Shown: one piece after another, positions 35,549-44,271 of the stretch
Position numbering within the stretch: position 1 is the stretch's first letter
Layout of the letters: each line of letters opens with the position of its first letter
Assembly: GCA_015233565.1 (NCBI GenBank)
Contig: JADFXM010000003.1
Location: forward strand, 1-64,000
Length of the DNA: 64,000 nt
Source: Candidatus Rifleibacteriota bacterium
GTDB lineage: Bacteria; Muiribacteriota; Ozemobacteria; Ozemobacterales; Ozemobacteraceae
Reading direction: 5' to 3'
Notes under the pieces: model-generated
The model's input: the letters and a program-made list of their open reading frames with translations, nothing else
Databases searched by the model: none
Told to the model about the DNA's origin: nothing
Made by a program: the position numbers and the translations under genes

Positions 35549-35809
35549 ATGGCTGATAATAATCAAACTTCTTTACCTAACCCACCCGAAGCGCGACGTC
35601 ATCGACATCGCAAGGTTTGTCACTTTTGCAAAGAAAAAGTGGATCACATTGATTATAAAGACGTCAATCGTCTTAAGAGATTTATCAATGAACGTGGAAA
35701 AATTGTAAGTCGCCGAACAACAGGTACTTGCATGGGCCATCAGAAGCTCTTGACTACTGCAATAAAACGCGCAAGAAACATCGCTTTATTGCCGTTCGTC
35801 GTACAATAG
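35549..35809 (+). CDS. rpsR: 30S ribosomal protein S18
   Basis: The ATG follows TTTGGAGGAATAAAAA. The 86-residue protein contains [20 protein letters not shown] and [20 protein letters not shown], typical of S18 of the cysteine-containing (zinc-binding) type. It pairs with S6 on the small subunit. Confidence 0.97.
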   Translation: MADNNQTSLPNPPEARRHRHRKVCHFCKEKVDHIDYKDVNRLKRFINERGKIVSRRTTGTCMGHQKLLTTAIKRARNIALLPFVVQ

Positions 35810-35831
35810 TTATTGTTGCGAGGTTCTAACC

Positions 35832-36863
35832 ATGATAACCGGAAATATAGCTGGTAAAACTGCAGGAACAAGCTTATTTGCAGTTCTTACTGTTATAGGT
35901 GTACTTGTTTCCGGTTATTTACCGATCTTAGGATCGCTTGTTTTAGCATTGGCAGGAGTTCCGGCTCTTTTGGTCTCCCTGGCCTGGGGTGGGCTTTGGT
36001 TCCTGGTTTATTTTATCTTGACCGTTGTTTCCCTGGGCTGGCTCGGGGGATGGGCATCAGGAGCAATTCTTGTTCCAATGCTTTTGGCACCAGCTGCGCT
36101 TTTTGCCTTCTTAATTAATTCAGAAGTCGAAACGTTGAAGGCAGTTTTTCTTGCCGTATTTTTGGCTTGCGGTTTTTCCATGTCGCTCTGGATGATCGCC
36201 CCTGCACTTGGTGAAACTGGCACTAAAATGTGGGCTCAGCGCGAACAATTGAAACTCTGGGAACGTGAATTTGAAGTAAAGTTCAACAAAAGTGCTGAAT
36301 CCAAAACCGTTGATCAGACTATCACCACGGTTTTTCTGGAACAGATCCGTGAATGGGTTGATTTTGTGAGCCTACTGATTCCCTTCACGTTTCTTTTCGT
36401 GTGGCATTTACTCTCTGTGTTGGTTTTCTATTTTGGTGGAAGAGCTTGGGGAGCAAAATTTGGAATAAAAATTGAACCCTTTTCTAAATTCTCTTCCTGG
36501 AAATTTGACTGGAATTTAATTTGGTTGTTTGCTGCAGGATGGTTCCTGTTTTATATGAGCGAATCATTCCTTGATTCCAGATTAATTTTTGCGGCAAAAA
36601 TGGTCGGGGCCAATCTTCTTGCGATCAGTAAGATTTTGTACTTAATCATGGGATTCTCGCTTCTGTTCTGGATGTTCGAAAAATATCAAATTTCTGTCCC
36701 TAACAGAATTGGTCTGTCTTTCTTGGTTATTTTGTTTTATCAAGTACGTGAAATACTCGTTTGGTTCGGAATTATCGACGTTTGGGCAGATTTCAGGGCG
36801 CCTGCGCCCGTTGCCAAACCTGGCGATGACGACCAGGACAACGACGATGATTCTTTTTTCTGA
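35832..36863 (+). CDS. DUF2232 (YybS-like) polytopic membrane protein
   Basis: The protein has about eight hydrophobic segments spread over 343 residues, and a proline-rich acidic tail (KPGDDDQDNDDDSFF). DUF2232 proteins are commonly encoded between rpsR and rplI, exactly as here. They resemble the membrane part of vitamin/energy-coupling transporters, but no function is established. The gene is 22 bases after rpsR and 20 bases before rplI. Confidence 0.75.
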   Translation: MITGNIAGKTAGTSLFAVLTVIGVLVSGYLPILGSLVLALAGVPALLVSLAWGGLWFLVYFILTVVSLGWLGGWASGAILVPMLLAPAALFAFLINSEVETLKAVFLAVFLACGFSMSLWMIAPALGETGTKMWAQREQLKLWEREFEVKFNKSAESKTVDQTITTVFLEQIREWVDFVSLLIPFTFLFVWHLLSVLVFYFGGRAWGAKFGIKIEPFSKFSSWKFDWNLIWLFAAGWFLFYMSESFLDSRLIFAAKMVGANLLAISKILYLIMGFSLLFWMFEKYQISVPNRIGLSFLVILFYQVREILVWFGIIDVWADFRAPAPVAKPGDDDQDNDDDSFF

Positions 36864-36883
36864 TAATAACAGAGGAGGAAAAA

Positions 36884-37357
36884 ATGGAAGTTCTATTAGT
36901 TAAAGATGTCGATAGATTTGGAAGAAGGGGTGATCGGAAAAAGGTTTCCGAAGGCTATGCCCGAAATTACCTTTTGCCAAGAGCTTATGCTATTCCAATA
37001 TCCCCTGGATCACTCAACCACCTCAAACTTGTGCAAGCTTCCTGGGAAAAAAAGGCTCTTAAGGAAAAAAGCGCTGCTCAAGAAACCGCAAATAAAATCG
37101 AAGGAATTTCTGTTCGCTTCTTCAGGCGTGCAGGTGAAAAAGGAAGACTTTTTGGATCAGTTACTAACAGTGAAGTTGTTGAAATGATCAAAAAAGAAAC
37201 TGGAGTTGAGGTTGATAAGAAACATGTAGTTGTTGACCACATTAAGGAATTAGGGCAATTCGATGTGGTGGCAAAACTTGCCCCGGATGTAAAAGCTAAA
37301 TTCAAAGTCCTTGTCCTTCAAGAAGAGGGTGCTGCGAGTACTCCTCATCACAAATAA
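36884..37357 (+). CDS. rplI: 50S ribosomal protein L9
   Basis: The N-terminal domain reads MEVLLVKDVDRFGRRGDRKK and VSEGYARNYLLPRAYAIPIS, followed by the long connecting helix and a C-terminal domain with GRLFGSVTNSEVVEMIKKET. The length of 157 residues is normal. An AGAGGAGG site stands before the ATG. A rho-independent terminator lies 22 bases downstream. Confidence 0.97.
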   Translation: MEVLLVKDVDRFGRRGDRKKVSEGYARNYLLPRAYAIPISPGSLNHLKLVQASWEKKALKEKSAAQETANKIEGISVRFFRRAGEKGRLFGSVTNSEVVEMIKKETGVEVDKKHVVVDHIKELGQFDVVAKLAPDVKAKFKVLVLQEEGAASTPHHK

Positions 37358-37378
37358 ACCCAACTGAAACTTTTTTCT

Positions 37379-37404
37379 CCCCGCCGCTTTGGCGGGGGGT
37401 TTTG
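37379..37404 (+). terminator. Rho-independent terminator that abuts the dnaB start
   Basis: CCCCGCC and GGCGGGG form a GC-rich hairpin with a short GCTTT loop, followed by GGTTTTGTTT. The ATG of dnaB begins only a few bases after the hairpin, so the G-run of the 3' arm may also act as its ribosome site. Confidence 0.75.
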
Positions 37405-37407
37405 TTT

Positions 37408-38766
37408 ATGGAACCATATACCAAAGTACCCCCATATAATCTGGAAGCCGAGCAAAGCTTGCTCGGAGCGATGCTTTTGAGCGAAGACGCAATTGGAAAG
37501 GCAGCTGAAATGCTTGAAAGCGAAGATTTCTATCAGGTCGGAAATCGCTATGTTTTTGCTGCATTGATAGACTTATTTCGAGAGCAAAGACCCGCTGATA
37601 CAGTCACCGTTGCAGATGTTTTGCGAAATAGAAATCAACTAACAGAAACAGGGGGGGCTGCTTATCTCGCAAACCTTCTTACGATAACTCCTTCCCCTTC
37701 TAATGCCGAATATTACGCAAAAATTATCAAGGAAAAATCGCTTCTTAGACGTTTAATAGCAATTTCCGGCGATATTAATCGGGCGGCATATGATGCTCAA
37801 AGCGAACCCGAAAAATTATTGGATGAAGCAGAGCAAAAAATCCTGCAATTAAGCCAGTTTAGAATTTCCAACCCTTATACGAGAGTTGGTGACTTGGTCC
37901 AGGATGTATTTAATCGCTTGGCTCATATTGCTGAGCACAAGCAAACTGTTACAGGGGTTCCATCCGGATTTTACAAACTTGATGAATACACCGCTGGATT
38001 TCAACCCTCCGATTTGGCCATTGTAGCTGCTCGACCTTCCATGGGTAAGACTGCTTTTTGTCTTAATATTTCTATGTTTGCCGCCCATGCCTGCAATGTT
38101 CCAGTTCTAATTTTTTCTCTGGAAATGTCTAAACAACAAATTGTTCAAAGATTAATCTGCTCGGAAGGAAGAATCGATGGACAGAAGCTTCGAAGAGGCT
38201 TTCTTGGGAAAGAAGATTGGGCAAAAATAGCTCTTGTGGCCGGTGCTCTTGGCAATACTCCCATTTTCATCGATGATACGCCAAGTATTAGTTTACTTGA
38301 ATTGCGAAGTAAAGCCCGAAGAGCATTTATGCAGGAAAAAATCGGATTGATTGTAATTGATTACCTGCAACTCATTGTTGGACCGCAAAAAGGCCAGGAC
38401 AATCGTCAACAGGAAGTTTCAGCTATATCCCGAGGGTTAAAGGGACTTGCCAGAGAGCTGAATATTCCAGTAATATGTCTTTCACAGCTTTCTCGTGGTG
38501 TTGAAACCCGTACCGATAAAAGACCTATCCTTGCCGATCTTCGCGAATCCGGCGCCATAGAACAGGATGCTGATATTGTACTTTTCCTCTATCGCGACCA
38601 ATACTATAACCAGAAAGATCAGACTAACAAAAATAAAGCCGAAGTGATAATTGCTAAACACCGCAATGGACCAATTGGAACGGCTGAACTTGCTTTCTTT
38701 TCAGAGATAGCAAAATTTGATAATCTCGAAACTACGATGGCAAGAGAAGAACCATATAATGCTTGA
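37408..38766 (+). CDS. dnaB: Replicative DNA helicase
   Basis: The ATG at 37408 (MEPYTKVPPYNLEAEQSLLG) is preferred over an upstream TTG. The N-terminal domain covers residues 1-110. The RecA-like domain has Walker A ARPSMGKTAF and Walker B IGLIVIDYLQLI, then QEVSAISRGLKGLARELNIP and the arginine-finger region RADIVLFLYRDQYY-like sequence (here QDADIVLFLYRDQYY). At 452 residues it is full length with no intein. DnaB unwinds DNA at the replication fork as a hexamer. Its last codons overlap the next gene. Confidence 0.96.
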   Translation: MEPYTKVPPYNLEAEQSLLGAMLLSEDAIGKAAEMLESEDFYQVGNRYVFAALIDLFREQRPADTVTVADVLRNRNQLTETGGAAYLANLLTITPSPSNAEYYAKIIKEKSLLRRLIAISGDINRAAYDAQSEPEKLLDEAEQKILQLSQFRISNPYTRVGDLVQDVFNRLAHIAEHKQTVTGVPSGFYKLDEYTAGFQPSDLAIVAARPSMGKTAFCLNISMFAAHACNVPVLIFSLEMSKQQIVQRLICSEGRIDGQKLRRGFLGKEDWAKIALVAGALGNTPIFIDDTPSISLLELRSKARRAFMQEKIGLIVIDYLQLIVGPQKGQDNRQQEVSAISRGLKGLARELNIPVICLSQLSRGVETRTDKRPILADLRESGAIEQDADIVLFLYRDQYYNQKDQTNKNKAEVIIAKHRNGPIGTAELAFFSEIAKFDNLETTMAREEPYNA

Positions 38767-39304
38767 ACTTGATAGACAAATCTTTTGCTACTTCAATCAA
38801 ACACTTGCAAATTCTTTTTTTGATGGTTTAATGCCGATCATAACCGACCTTAATTCTTGGATCCCTATTTTGATTTGCCTTTTATTCTGGCTGATTTTTG
38901 ACGGAGGCGGAAAATACAGAGTTTTCGCACTTTTTCTGTGCTTGTCGGTAGGTTTGAGCGATTTTATCAGCTCTCAGGTCATTAAAAATATAGTTCTACG
39001 TAAAAGACCCTGTTGCGAAATTGTTGAAGCAAGAAAGTTGACAGGATGCTTGAAAAGCAAGTCTTTCCCTTCTTCGCATGCCGCCAATTCTACTACTATT
39101 GCCGGAATGGTCTTTTTTGAAATGGGTCCCAAAATTGGAATTCCGATTCTAGCAATTGCTTTGGTGGTGGCGTTTTCAAGAATTTATGTTGGGGTTCATT
39201 ACCCCATGGATGTTATGTCCGGAATTATTGTGGGTTTCCTCGTCGCCTTATTTATGACGAGATTTAAGAGGTTTGTACTTCGGAAAAAAAATGAGGGCTC
39301 CTGA
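38759..39304 (+). CDS. PAP2-family membrane phosphatase
   Basis: The start is the ATG at 38759 inside the dnaB 3' end (MLELDRQIFCYFNQTLANSF). The three motifs of the family are present: KNIVLRKRP, PSSHAANS and SRIYVGVHYPMDV, with the catalytic histidines in the last two. About five membrane helices are predicted. Such enzymes dephosphorylate undecaprenyl pyrophosphate or other lipid phosphates on the outer side of the membrane; the exact substrate cannot be read here. Confidence 0.88.
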   Translation: MLELDRQIFCYFNQTLANSFFDGLMPIITDLNSWIPILICLLFWLIFDGGGKYRVFALFLCLSVGLSDFISSQVIKNIVLRKRPCCEIVEARKLTGCLKSKSFPSSHAANSTTIAGMVFFEMGPKIGIPILAIALVVAFSRIYVGVHYPMDVMSGIIVGFLVALFMTRFKRFVLRKKNEGS

Positions 39305-39344
39305 TTTTTAAAAATATTGGAGAGTGAACCCGCAAGGTCACACA

Positions 39345-41603
39345 ATGATTGAAGCACGAGAAAATTCAATCGGTCTGGAACTGCTGGCACCTGCTGGAGA
39401 TCCGAATGCCTTAAAAGCAGCTATCATTGCAGGCGCGGATTCGGTATATCTTGGCGGAAAGCGATTTGGAGCAAGAGCATTTGCAGGAAATTTCGATGAA
39501 AATTCCCTCAAATGGGCGAGACGTGTAACTGAGAACTTAGGAAGAAAACTATACATTACTTTCAACACCATCGTTTTCGATCATGAATGGCGACAAATGG
39601 AAGAGGTGCTGGATTTCTATGATACTCTGAAACCCGACGCTCTTATTGTACAAGATCTCGGAGTGGCTTCCCAATTGGCAAAACGTGGGTGTAAAATTCC
39701 TGTCCACCTTAGCACACAAGCCGCCTGGGATGGAATGGGGGGAATCGACTTACTCCATAAACTCAAAATAAAAAGAATTATTGTTCCTCGTGAAATGTCT
39801 CTCGAAATGATTTCAACATTAGCTAGGGAATCTGGTGTTGAGATTGAAATGTTTGTCCACGGTGCAATGTGTTTCAGCATTTCTGGAAGATGTTTCTGGA
39901 GCGCTTCCTTGGGGACCCGCTCGGGGAACCGGGGAACTTGCGCACAACCCTGTCGTCGGCCTTACTTCAGAAAAAATGGTGAAAAAGGTTTTTTTTTCAG
40001 TCCCAAAGATTTGAACCTTAGCCAACACCTTGAAGAAATTAAAAAAGCCGGTGTGAAAGCGATAAAAATTGAAGGAAGAATGAAAGACGGGGATTATGTT
40101 TTTTCAGTTGTTAATGCCTATCATAAGGCGCTAAATAGAAGCTCTAGTTCTAAACCTGCTGTTTCGAAAGTTGAAGAAGCTTTTTTTCGTGGATTTCAGA
40201 AGGGTTTTTTCTTTGGAAATCCACAGCCTGACTGGAACACACCCGAAGACTCTGGAAAAACTGGGCTTCCCATCGGAAAAGCGTTGAAAAAAAATTCCAA
40301 CGGGTTGATGGAAATTTTTTCAACTTACGATCTAAAGGCGGGAGATGGGGTTTTTTGGTATCAGGATGGTGAACGGGATGGTGCCAGAATTACCTATGTC
40401 GAAAAAAATGAAAAAGAAAATAACTCACTGCTTGTAAGGGGACTTCCAGATCTTAAACCGGACATTGAGTTATTTAGAAATGACCTCGCAGATAAACCGG
40501 AATGGGAAAAATTGTGGAATTCAGATTTTGACAGAATTTTGCTGGACCTTTTCTGGTCGGGGCATCTTGATGCCCCTCTAGCTCTTGAGACCATCTTTTT
40601 TGGAACTCCAATCCGAATCGAAACTTCCGAAAATCTTTCTCTTGCGCACGGAGATGGACTGGAATCAGGAATTCTTCAGGAGCGCTTTGAAAATCTTGGG
40701 AATGATTTTAGGGCTCGCAGGCAAGTATTCACTGCTCTAGAAAAAGGGCTGTTTGTTTCTCCCTCAGTTTTGAAGAAATTAAAGAGGGAATTTCTTGAAA
40801 TAATTTCGACAACCCAATCGCGGGGCAATAACTCTTTTCAGAAACCACGCCTGAATCCAGAAATTATCCATGTTTCACCTGTGACAAGTCAAAAATACAG
40901 GGAGAAATCTTCTAAACATCGAAAAATATATCTAAGGCTTTGGAATGAAATTGACTTGTCCAGACAATTAAAAATCGATTGTTGGATACTACCCCTTCTC
41001 GGTTTTGCGATAGCCAACGACTCACCATGGAAAAAGACAAAGAATGGATTCTGGATACCTCCGGTTAAGTCTTTTGATGAGCGCTTACAGGTTATCCGGA
41101 AATTGGGTGAAATTTCGCCATCTGAGATCCTTTGTTGGGGGTGGGAGGCTTTTCATCTGTTGAAAAATGTCGAACGCCATACTTTCAGGATTGACTGGAC
41201 ATTCAATCTGGTGAACCAAAAAGCGGTGGAGCTAATACTAGAACAAGGTTTAAAAGCTACTGCCGGAAGAGAATGGCCTCTTCGAAGCATCAGATCTTTT
41301 GGGGGAACAGTTTGGCCTGCGTCGATCAATCCTCTGGTTGCGCTTACTCGATTTAAACCTGCTGTTACAGAGAATGAAACGGTTTCTAATAGCCATGGTG
41401 ACAAATTTTTTGTCAGGGATTTGGGAAATGACTTCTTTGGAATTTTCCTTCAAGACAAACAATTTGGATTTCCGTTACCCGATGGAGTCGATATCCAAAT
41501 CGATATAGCTCAGGGACCTGGAGAAAACCCATCAAAATTGTTAGCTGTTCTGAAATCCTGTTGCCCTGAAATTCTGAGCCCTTTAAGTTCCAAAGCAAAA
41601 TAA
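39345..41603 (+). CDS. U32 peptidase-family protein (RlhA-like)
   Basis: The ATG at 39345 (MIEARENSIGLELLAPAGDP) has AAGG eight bases upstream and is preferred over a GTG at 39324. The U32 signature is seen as EMFVHGAMCFSISGRCFWSA followed by NRGTCAQPCRRPY. The four cysteines in this stretch likely bind an Fe-S cluster. The long C-terminal part fits the DUF3656-bearing branch that includes E. coli RlhA, which hydroxylates a cytidine of 23S rRNA. U32 members are RNA-modifying or ubiquinone-hydroxylating enzymes more often than peptidases. The assignment to the branch is tentative. Confidence 0.8.
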   Translation: MIEARENSIGLELLAPAGDPNALKAAIIAGADSVYLGGKRFGARAFAGNFDENSLKWARRVTENLGRKLYITFNTIVFDHEWRQMEEVLDFYDTLKPDALIVQDLGVASQLAKRGCKIPVHLSTQAAWDGMGGIDLLHKLKIKRIIVPREMSLEMISTLARESGVEIEMFVHGAMCFSISGRCFWSASLGTRSGNRGTCAQPCRRPYFRKNGEKGFFFSPKDLNLSQHLEEIKKAGVKAIKIEGRMKDGDYVFSVVNAYHKALNRSSSSKPAVSKVEEAFFRGFQKGFFFGNPQPDWNTPEDSGKTGLPIGKALKKNSNGLMEIFSTYDLKAGDGVFWYQDGERDGARITYVEKNEKENNSLLVRGLPDLKPDIELFRNDLADKPEWEKLWNSDFDRILLDLFWSGHLDAPLALETIFFGTPIRIETSENLSLAHGDGLESGILQERFENLGNDFRARRQVFTALEKGLFVSPSVLKKLKREFLEIISTTQSRGNNSFQKPRLNPEIIHVSPVTSQKYREKSSKHRKIYLRLWNEIDLSRQLKIDCWILPLLGFAIANDSPWKKTKNGFWIPPVKSFDERLQVIRKLGEISPSEILCWGWEAFHLLKNVERHTFRIDWTFNLVNQKAVELILEQGLKATAGREWPLRSIRSFGGTVWPASINPLVALTRFKPAVTENETVSNSHGDKFFVRDLGNDFFGIFLQDKQFGFPLPDGVDIQIDIAQGPGENPSKLLAVLKSCCPEILSPLSSKAK

Positions 41604-41650
41604 GCTTTATTACGGCTTTTCCATTGCTTCCCTTAATTCGGCTATTTTCA

Positions 41651-42490
41651 TTATAACCTTTGATAAAATACGGTTCTCAGGTAATTTTTGGGTTCAAAAT
41701 TTTGACAGATTCCACTAATTGATTCTGTCGAACCAATAATCAAATAACCTCGTGGAGCAAGAACATTAGAAATTTTATTAAAAAGGTTTATCTTATCTTG
41801 TTCCCTGAAATAAATTGCAATATTTCTGCAAAAAATGATATCGAATTTATTTGGAAAAAAAAATGGTTCCAGGAGATTTTGGGTTTTAAAATTGGCCAGG
41901 GCTCTTATTTCGTCACAAATTCGCCAGTTATCTCCCTCACTTCTGAAATATTTTAAAAGTTTCTCGGCAGAAACTCCTCGCTCAACTTCCATTTTGGAAT
42001 AGATTCCTCTGCTGGCTTTTGTAATTGCTTCACTCGAGATGTCTGTTCCAAGAATTTTAATCTCATAAGGATTCAGGTTTCCAAGTAATTCCACGATTTC
42101 CATGGCAATGCTGTAAACTTCCTGACCGGAAGAACACGCAGAACTCCATATTCGTATAGGAATTGTGTTCCCAGAAGAATTTGTTTTGCTTTTTGAATCG
42201 ATTAGGTCAGGAAGAATTTTATATTTCAACGCTTCAAATGGAAAAATATCCCGAAAAAATGATGTTTCACCAGTTGCAATTGCCGAAATAATTCTCTTTT
42301 TTAGATTCCCATCTGGGTCGGTCCGGACTTTAAAGAATAACTCACTGAAGTTTGAACTTTTGGTTTCAGTAAGGAAGTTGGAAAGGCGGCTTTCAAACAG
42401 GTATCCCTTGCTTTCATCCAGGTGAATTCCTGAAATGGAATAAATATAATTGGCCCAAATTTTGATTTCGTCCAGAGAGATTGTGCCCAT
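41651..42490 (-). CDS. cheR: Chemotaxis methyltransferase CheR
   Basis: The protein has the CheR layout: a helical N-terminal domain (IWANYIYSISGIHLDESKGY), then the SAM-binding domain with ATGETSFFRD, IRIWSSACSSGQEVYSIAME, ILGTDISSEAITKA and FDIIFCRNIAIYF. It methylates glutamates of chemoreceptors using S-adenosylmethionine. Its ATG overlaps the cheB stop codon. It is the last gene of the minus-strand chemosensory operon. At 279 residues it is a normal stand-alone CheR without TPR extension. Confidence 0.95.
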   Translation of the reverse strand: MGTISLDEIKIWANYIYSISGIHLDESKGYLFESRLSNFLTETKSSNFSELFFKVRTDPDGNLKKRIISAIATGETSFFRDIFPFEALKYKILPDLIDSKSKTNSSGNTIPIRIWSSACSSGQEVYSIAMEIVELLGNLNPYEIKILGTDISSEAITKASRGIYSKMEVERGVSAEKLLKYFRSEGDNWRICDEIRALANFKTQNLLEPFFFPNKFDIIFCRNIAIYFREQDKINLFNKISNVLAPRGYLIIGSTESISGICQNFEPKNYLRTVFYQRL

Positions 42491-43602
42491 TAAAATCGCC
42501 CCTTGGATAGTTCAACCATTTTTTGGGGAATCATATCTAGCCTCAAAGTGGAATCAGCCAACCCGGCCTCAATTACCGACCGAGGCATTCCAAAAATAAC
42601 GCAGGATTCTTGACTTTGTGCTATGCAATAGCAGCCGTATCGTTTTAAAAGTTTAATGCCCAATGTACCATCTATTCCCATCCCTGTGAGGATTATTGCT
42701 GCGGCCTTTCCCGGAAAAGCTGTGGCAACTGAACGAAAAAAGTAATCAACGGAAGGTTTGCAATTGTTTTCTGGAGGATCATCTGTAAGTTTGAGGAATT
42801 TTATATCCTTGTCTCTTTTGCATAATTGCATTTGTTTTCCTCCCGGAGCAATGTATGCTGTTCCAGGGTTTATCGTTTCACCGTTAGTCACCTCTTTAAC
42901 CTTTATTTTACATTTTGCCGAAAGGCTTTCAGCCAGAGATTGAGTAAAAATAGGTGGCATGTGTTGGACGATAATAATAGGAACTTCAAAATTCTGAGGT
43001 ATGCTTGGAAGGAGCAATGAAAGAGCGCTTGGACCTCCAGTCGAAACTCCGATTAATATCATTTCCGGTTTTTCAAAATTTTTGAGTCTTCTTTGGTTTT
43101 CCTGGAAATTGCACAGATTAGAGCTTGGTTGAGAATAGTCGAATCTTTCTGTGATTTTCGGTTTGTCAAAGGTTCCTTTGAATATTGCCCTGACTTCCTT
43201 GCTTTTTTGAAAAGCTTTTATTTTTGGCTGAAGTGACTCGAAAATGATGTTTCTACTCTCTTCGATTGTGCTTCCCAATGGCTTGGCGATAAAATCGAAA
43301 GCTCCCATTTCAAGCGCCTGAATTGTAGATTCCCCTCCTTTTATTGAATAAGCGCTTGCAATTATTACCCCACATTCGTTCCCTGATGAACGAAGTGTTC
43401 TAAGAACTTGGAGTCCGTCCATGTCGGGCATTTCTAAATCAAGCGTAATCAAGTCGGGTGACAGTTCCCTGGCTTTTTCCAGAGCCATTCGACCATTAAG
43501 GGCGGTTCCTACGACTAAAACTTCCGGAATCCTGGCAAGAACATCTACCAGGATCTTTCGGAAAAGAATCGTATCGTCAACAACCAGTGTTTTAAGTGGC
43601 AT
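42490..43602 (-). CDS. cheB: Chemotaxis methylesterase CheB
   Basis: The receiver domain has VVDDTILFRKIL and the phosphorylation site Asp55 in LDLEMPDMDG. A linker of about 50 residues leads to the esterase domain, with IGVSTGGPSALS (catalytic serine), IIVQHMPPIFTQSL (histidine) and ILTGMGIDGTLG (aspartate). Phosphorylated CheB removes methyl groups from chemoreceptors and deamidates glutamines. It overlaps cheR by one base; 217 bases without a gene separate it from cheW. Confidence 0.96.
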   Translation of the reverse strand: MPLKTLVVDDTILFRKILVDVLARIPEVLVVGTALNGRMALEKARELSPDLITLDLEMPDMDGLQVLRTLRSSGNECGVIIASAYSIKGGESTIQALEMGAFDFIAKPLGSTIEESRNIIFESLQPKIKAFQKSKEVRAIFKGTFDKPKITERFDYSQPSSNLCNFQENQRRLKNFEKPEMILIGVSTGGPSALSLLLPSIPQNFEVPIIIVQHMPPIFTQSLAESLSAKCKIKVKEVTNGETINPGTAYIAPGGKQMQLCKRDKDIKFLKLTDDPPENNCKPSVDYFFRSVATAFPGKAAAIILTGMGIDGTLGIKLLKRYGCYCIAQSQESCVIFGMPRSVIEAGLADSTLRLDMIPQKMVELSKGRF

Positions 43603-43819
43603 TATTTTTATGTTCTCTGGAATGCTTTTTGTACTACAACCAAAGTTAGGAAATGTAATAATTTCTCTCGCCCGGAAAAAACGGGATTGTTTTAAATTTG
43701 TTCGCTATGAGTGTGTTTGCCAAAATCCAGCATGACAATCCTCTGCATGGAATGAGGTTTTAAAATTAGGAAAAGTGGGAATGGGCATTTTGGAATATAT
43801 TTAATTGTCGACTTATCTT

Positions 43820-44266
43820 TCATAAAATTTTCTCATCCAATATAACATTAAGATTGAGAAGGGCACTAATTTTCTTTTCAAAGTGGATTATTCCTTGGAA
43901 CATAATTGATTTGTTTTCTCCAAAATTTTCGGGAAGGGGTTTGAGGGAGCTTTTTTCGAGTTCGATGACTTCAGCAACTCGGTCAACAAGAAGGCCTATA
44001 TACTCATGTTTCCAGTCAATGATAAAAATTCTGCTATCATTGCCAATTTCACTCTTCCCTAAATCGAGTTTTATAGCAAGGTCAATTATTGTAACAATGC
44101 GCCCACGAAGGTTCATCACCCCCAAAACGGAATCGGGTGCATCTCTTATTGGGGTTAGGTGACCGACTTTTACCACTTCCTGCACATTTTCAGTTGACAA
44201 GCCAAATTTGGAGTCTTTCAAAAAGAAAATTGCTATTAGTAGCTTTGTTCCTTCAGTAACATACAT
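43820..44266 (-). CDS. cheW: CheW coupling protein
   Basis: I prefer the ATG at 44266 (MYVTEGTKLLIAIFFLKDSK) with AAGG upstream; a TTG at 44275 would overlap the mcp stop. Features of CheW include FGLSTENVQEVVKV, SVLGVMNLRGRIVTIIDLAI and YIGLLVDRVAEVIEL. It links receptors to CheA in the signalling array. Confidence 0.93.
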   Translation of the reverse strand: MYVTEGTKLLIAIFFLKDSKFGLSTENVQEVVKVGHLTPIRDAPDSVLGVMNLRGRIVTIIDLAIKLDLGKSEIGNDSRIFIIDWKHEYIGLLVDRVAEVIELEKSSLKPLPENFGENKSIMFQGIIHFEKKISALLNLNVILDEKIL

Positions 44267-44271
44267 TTTGA

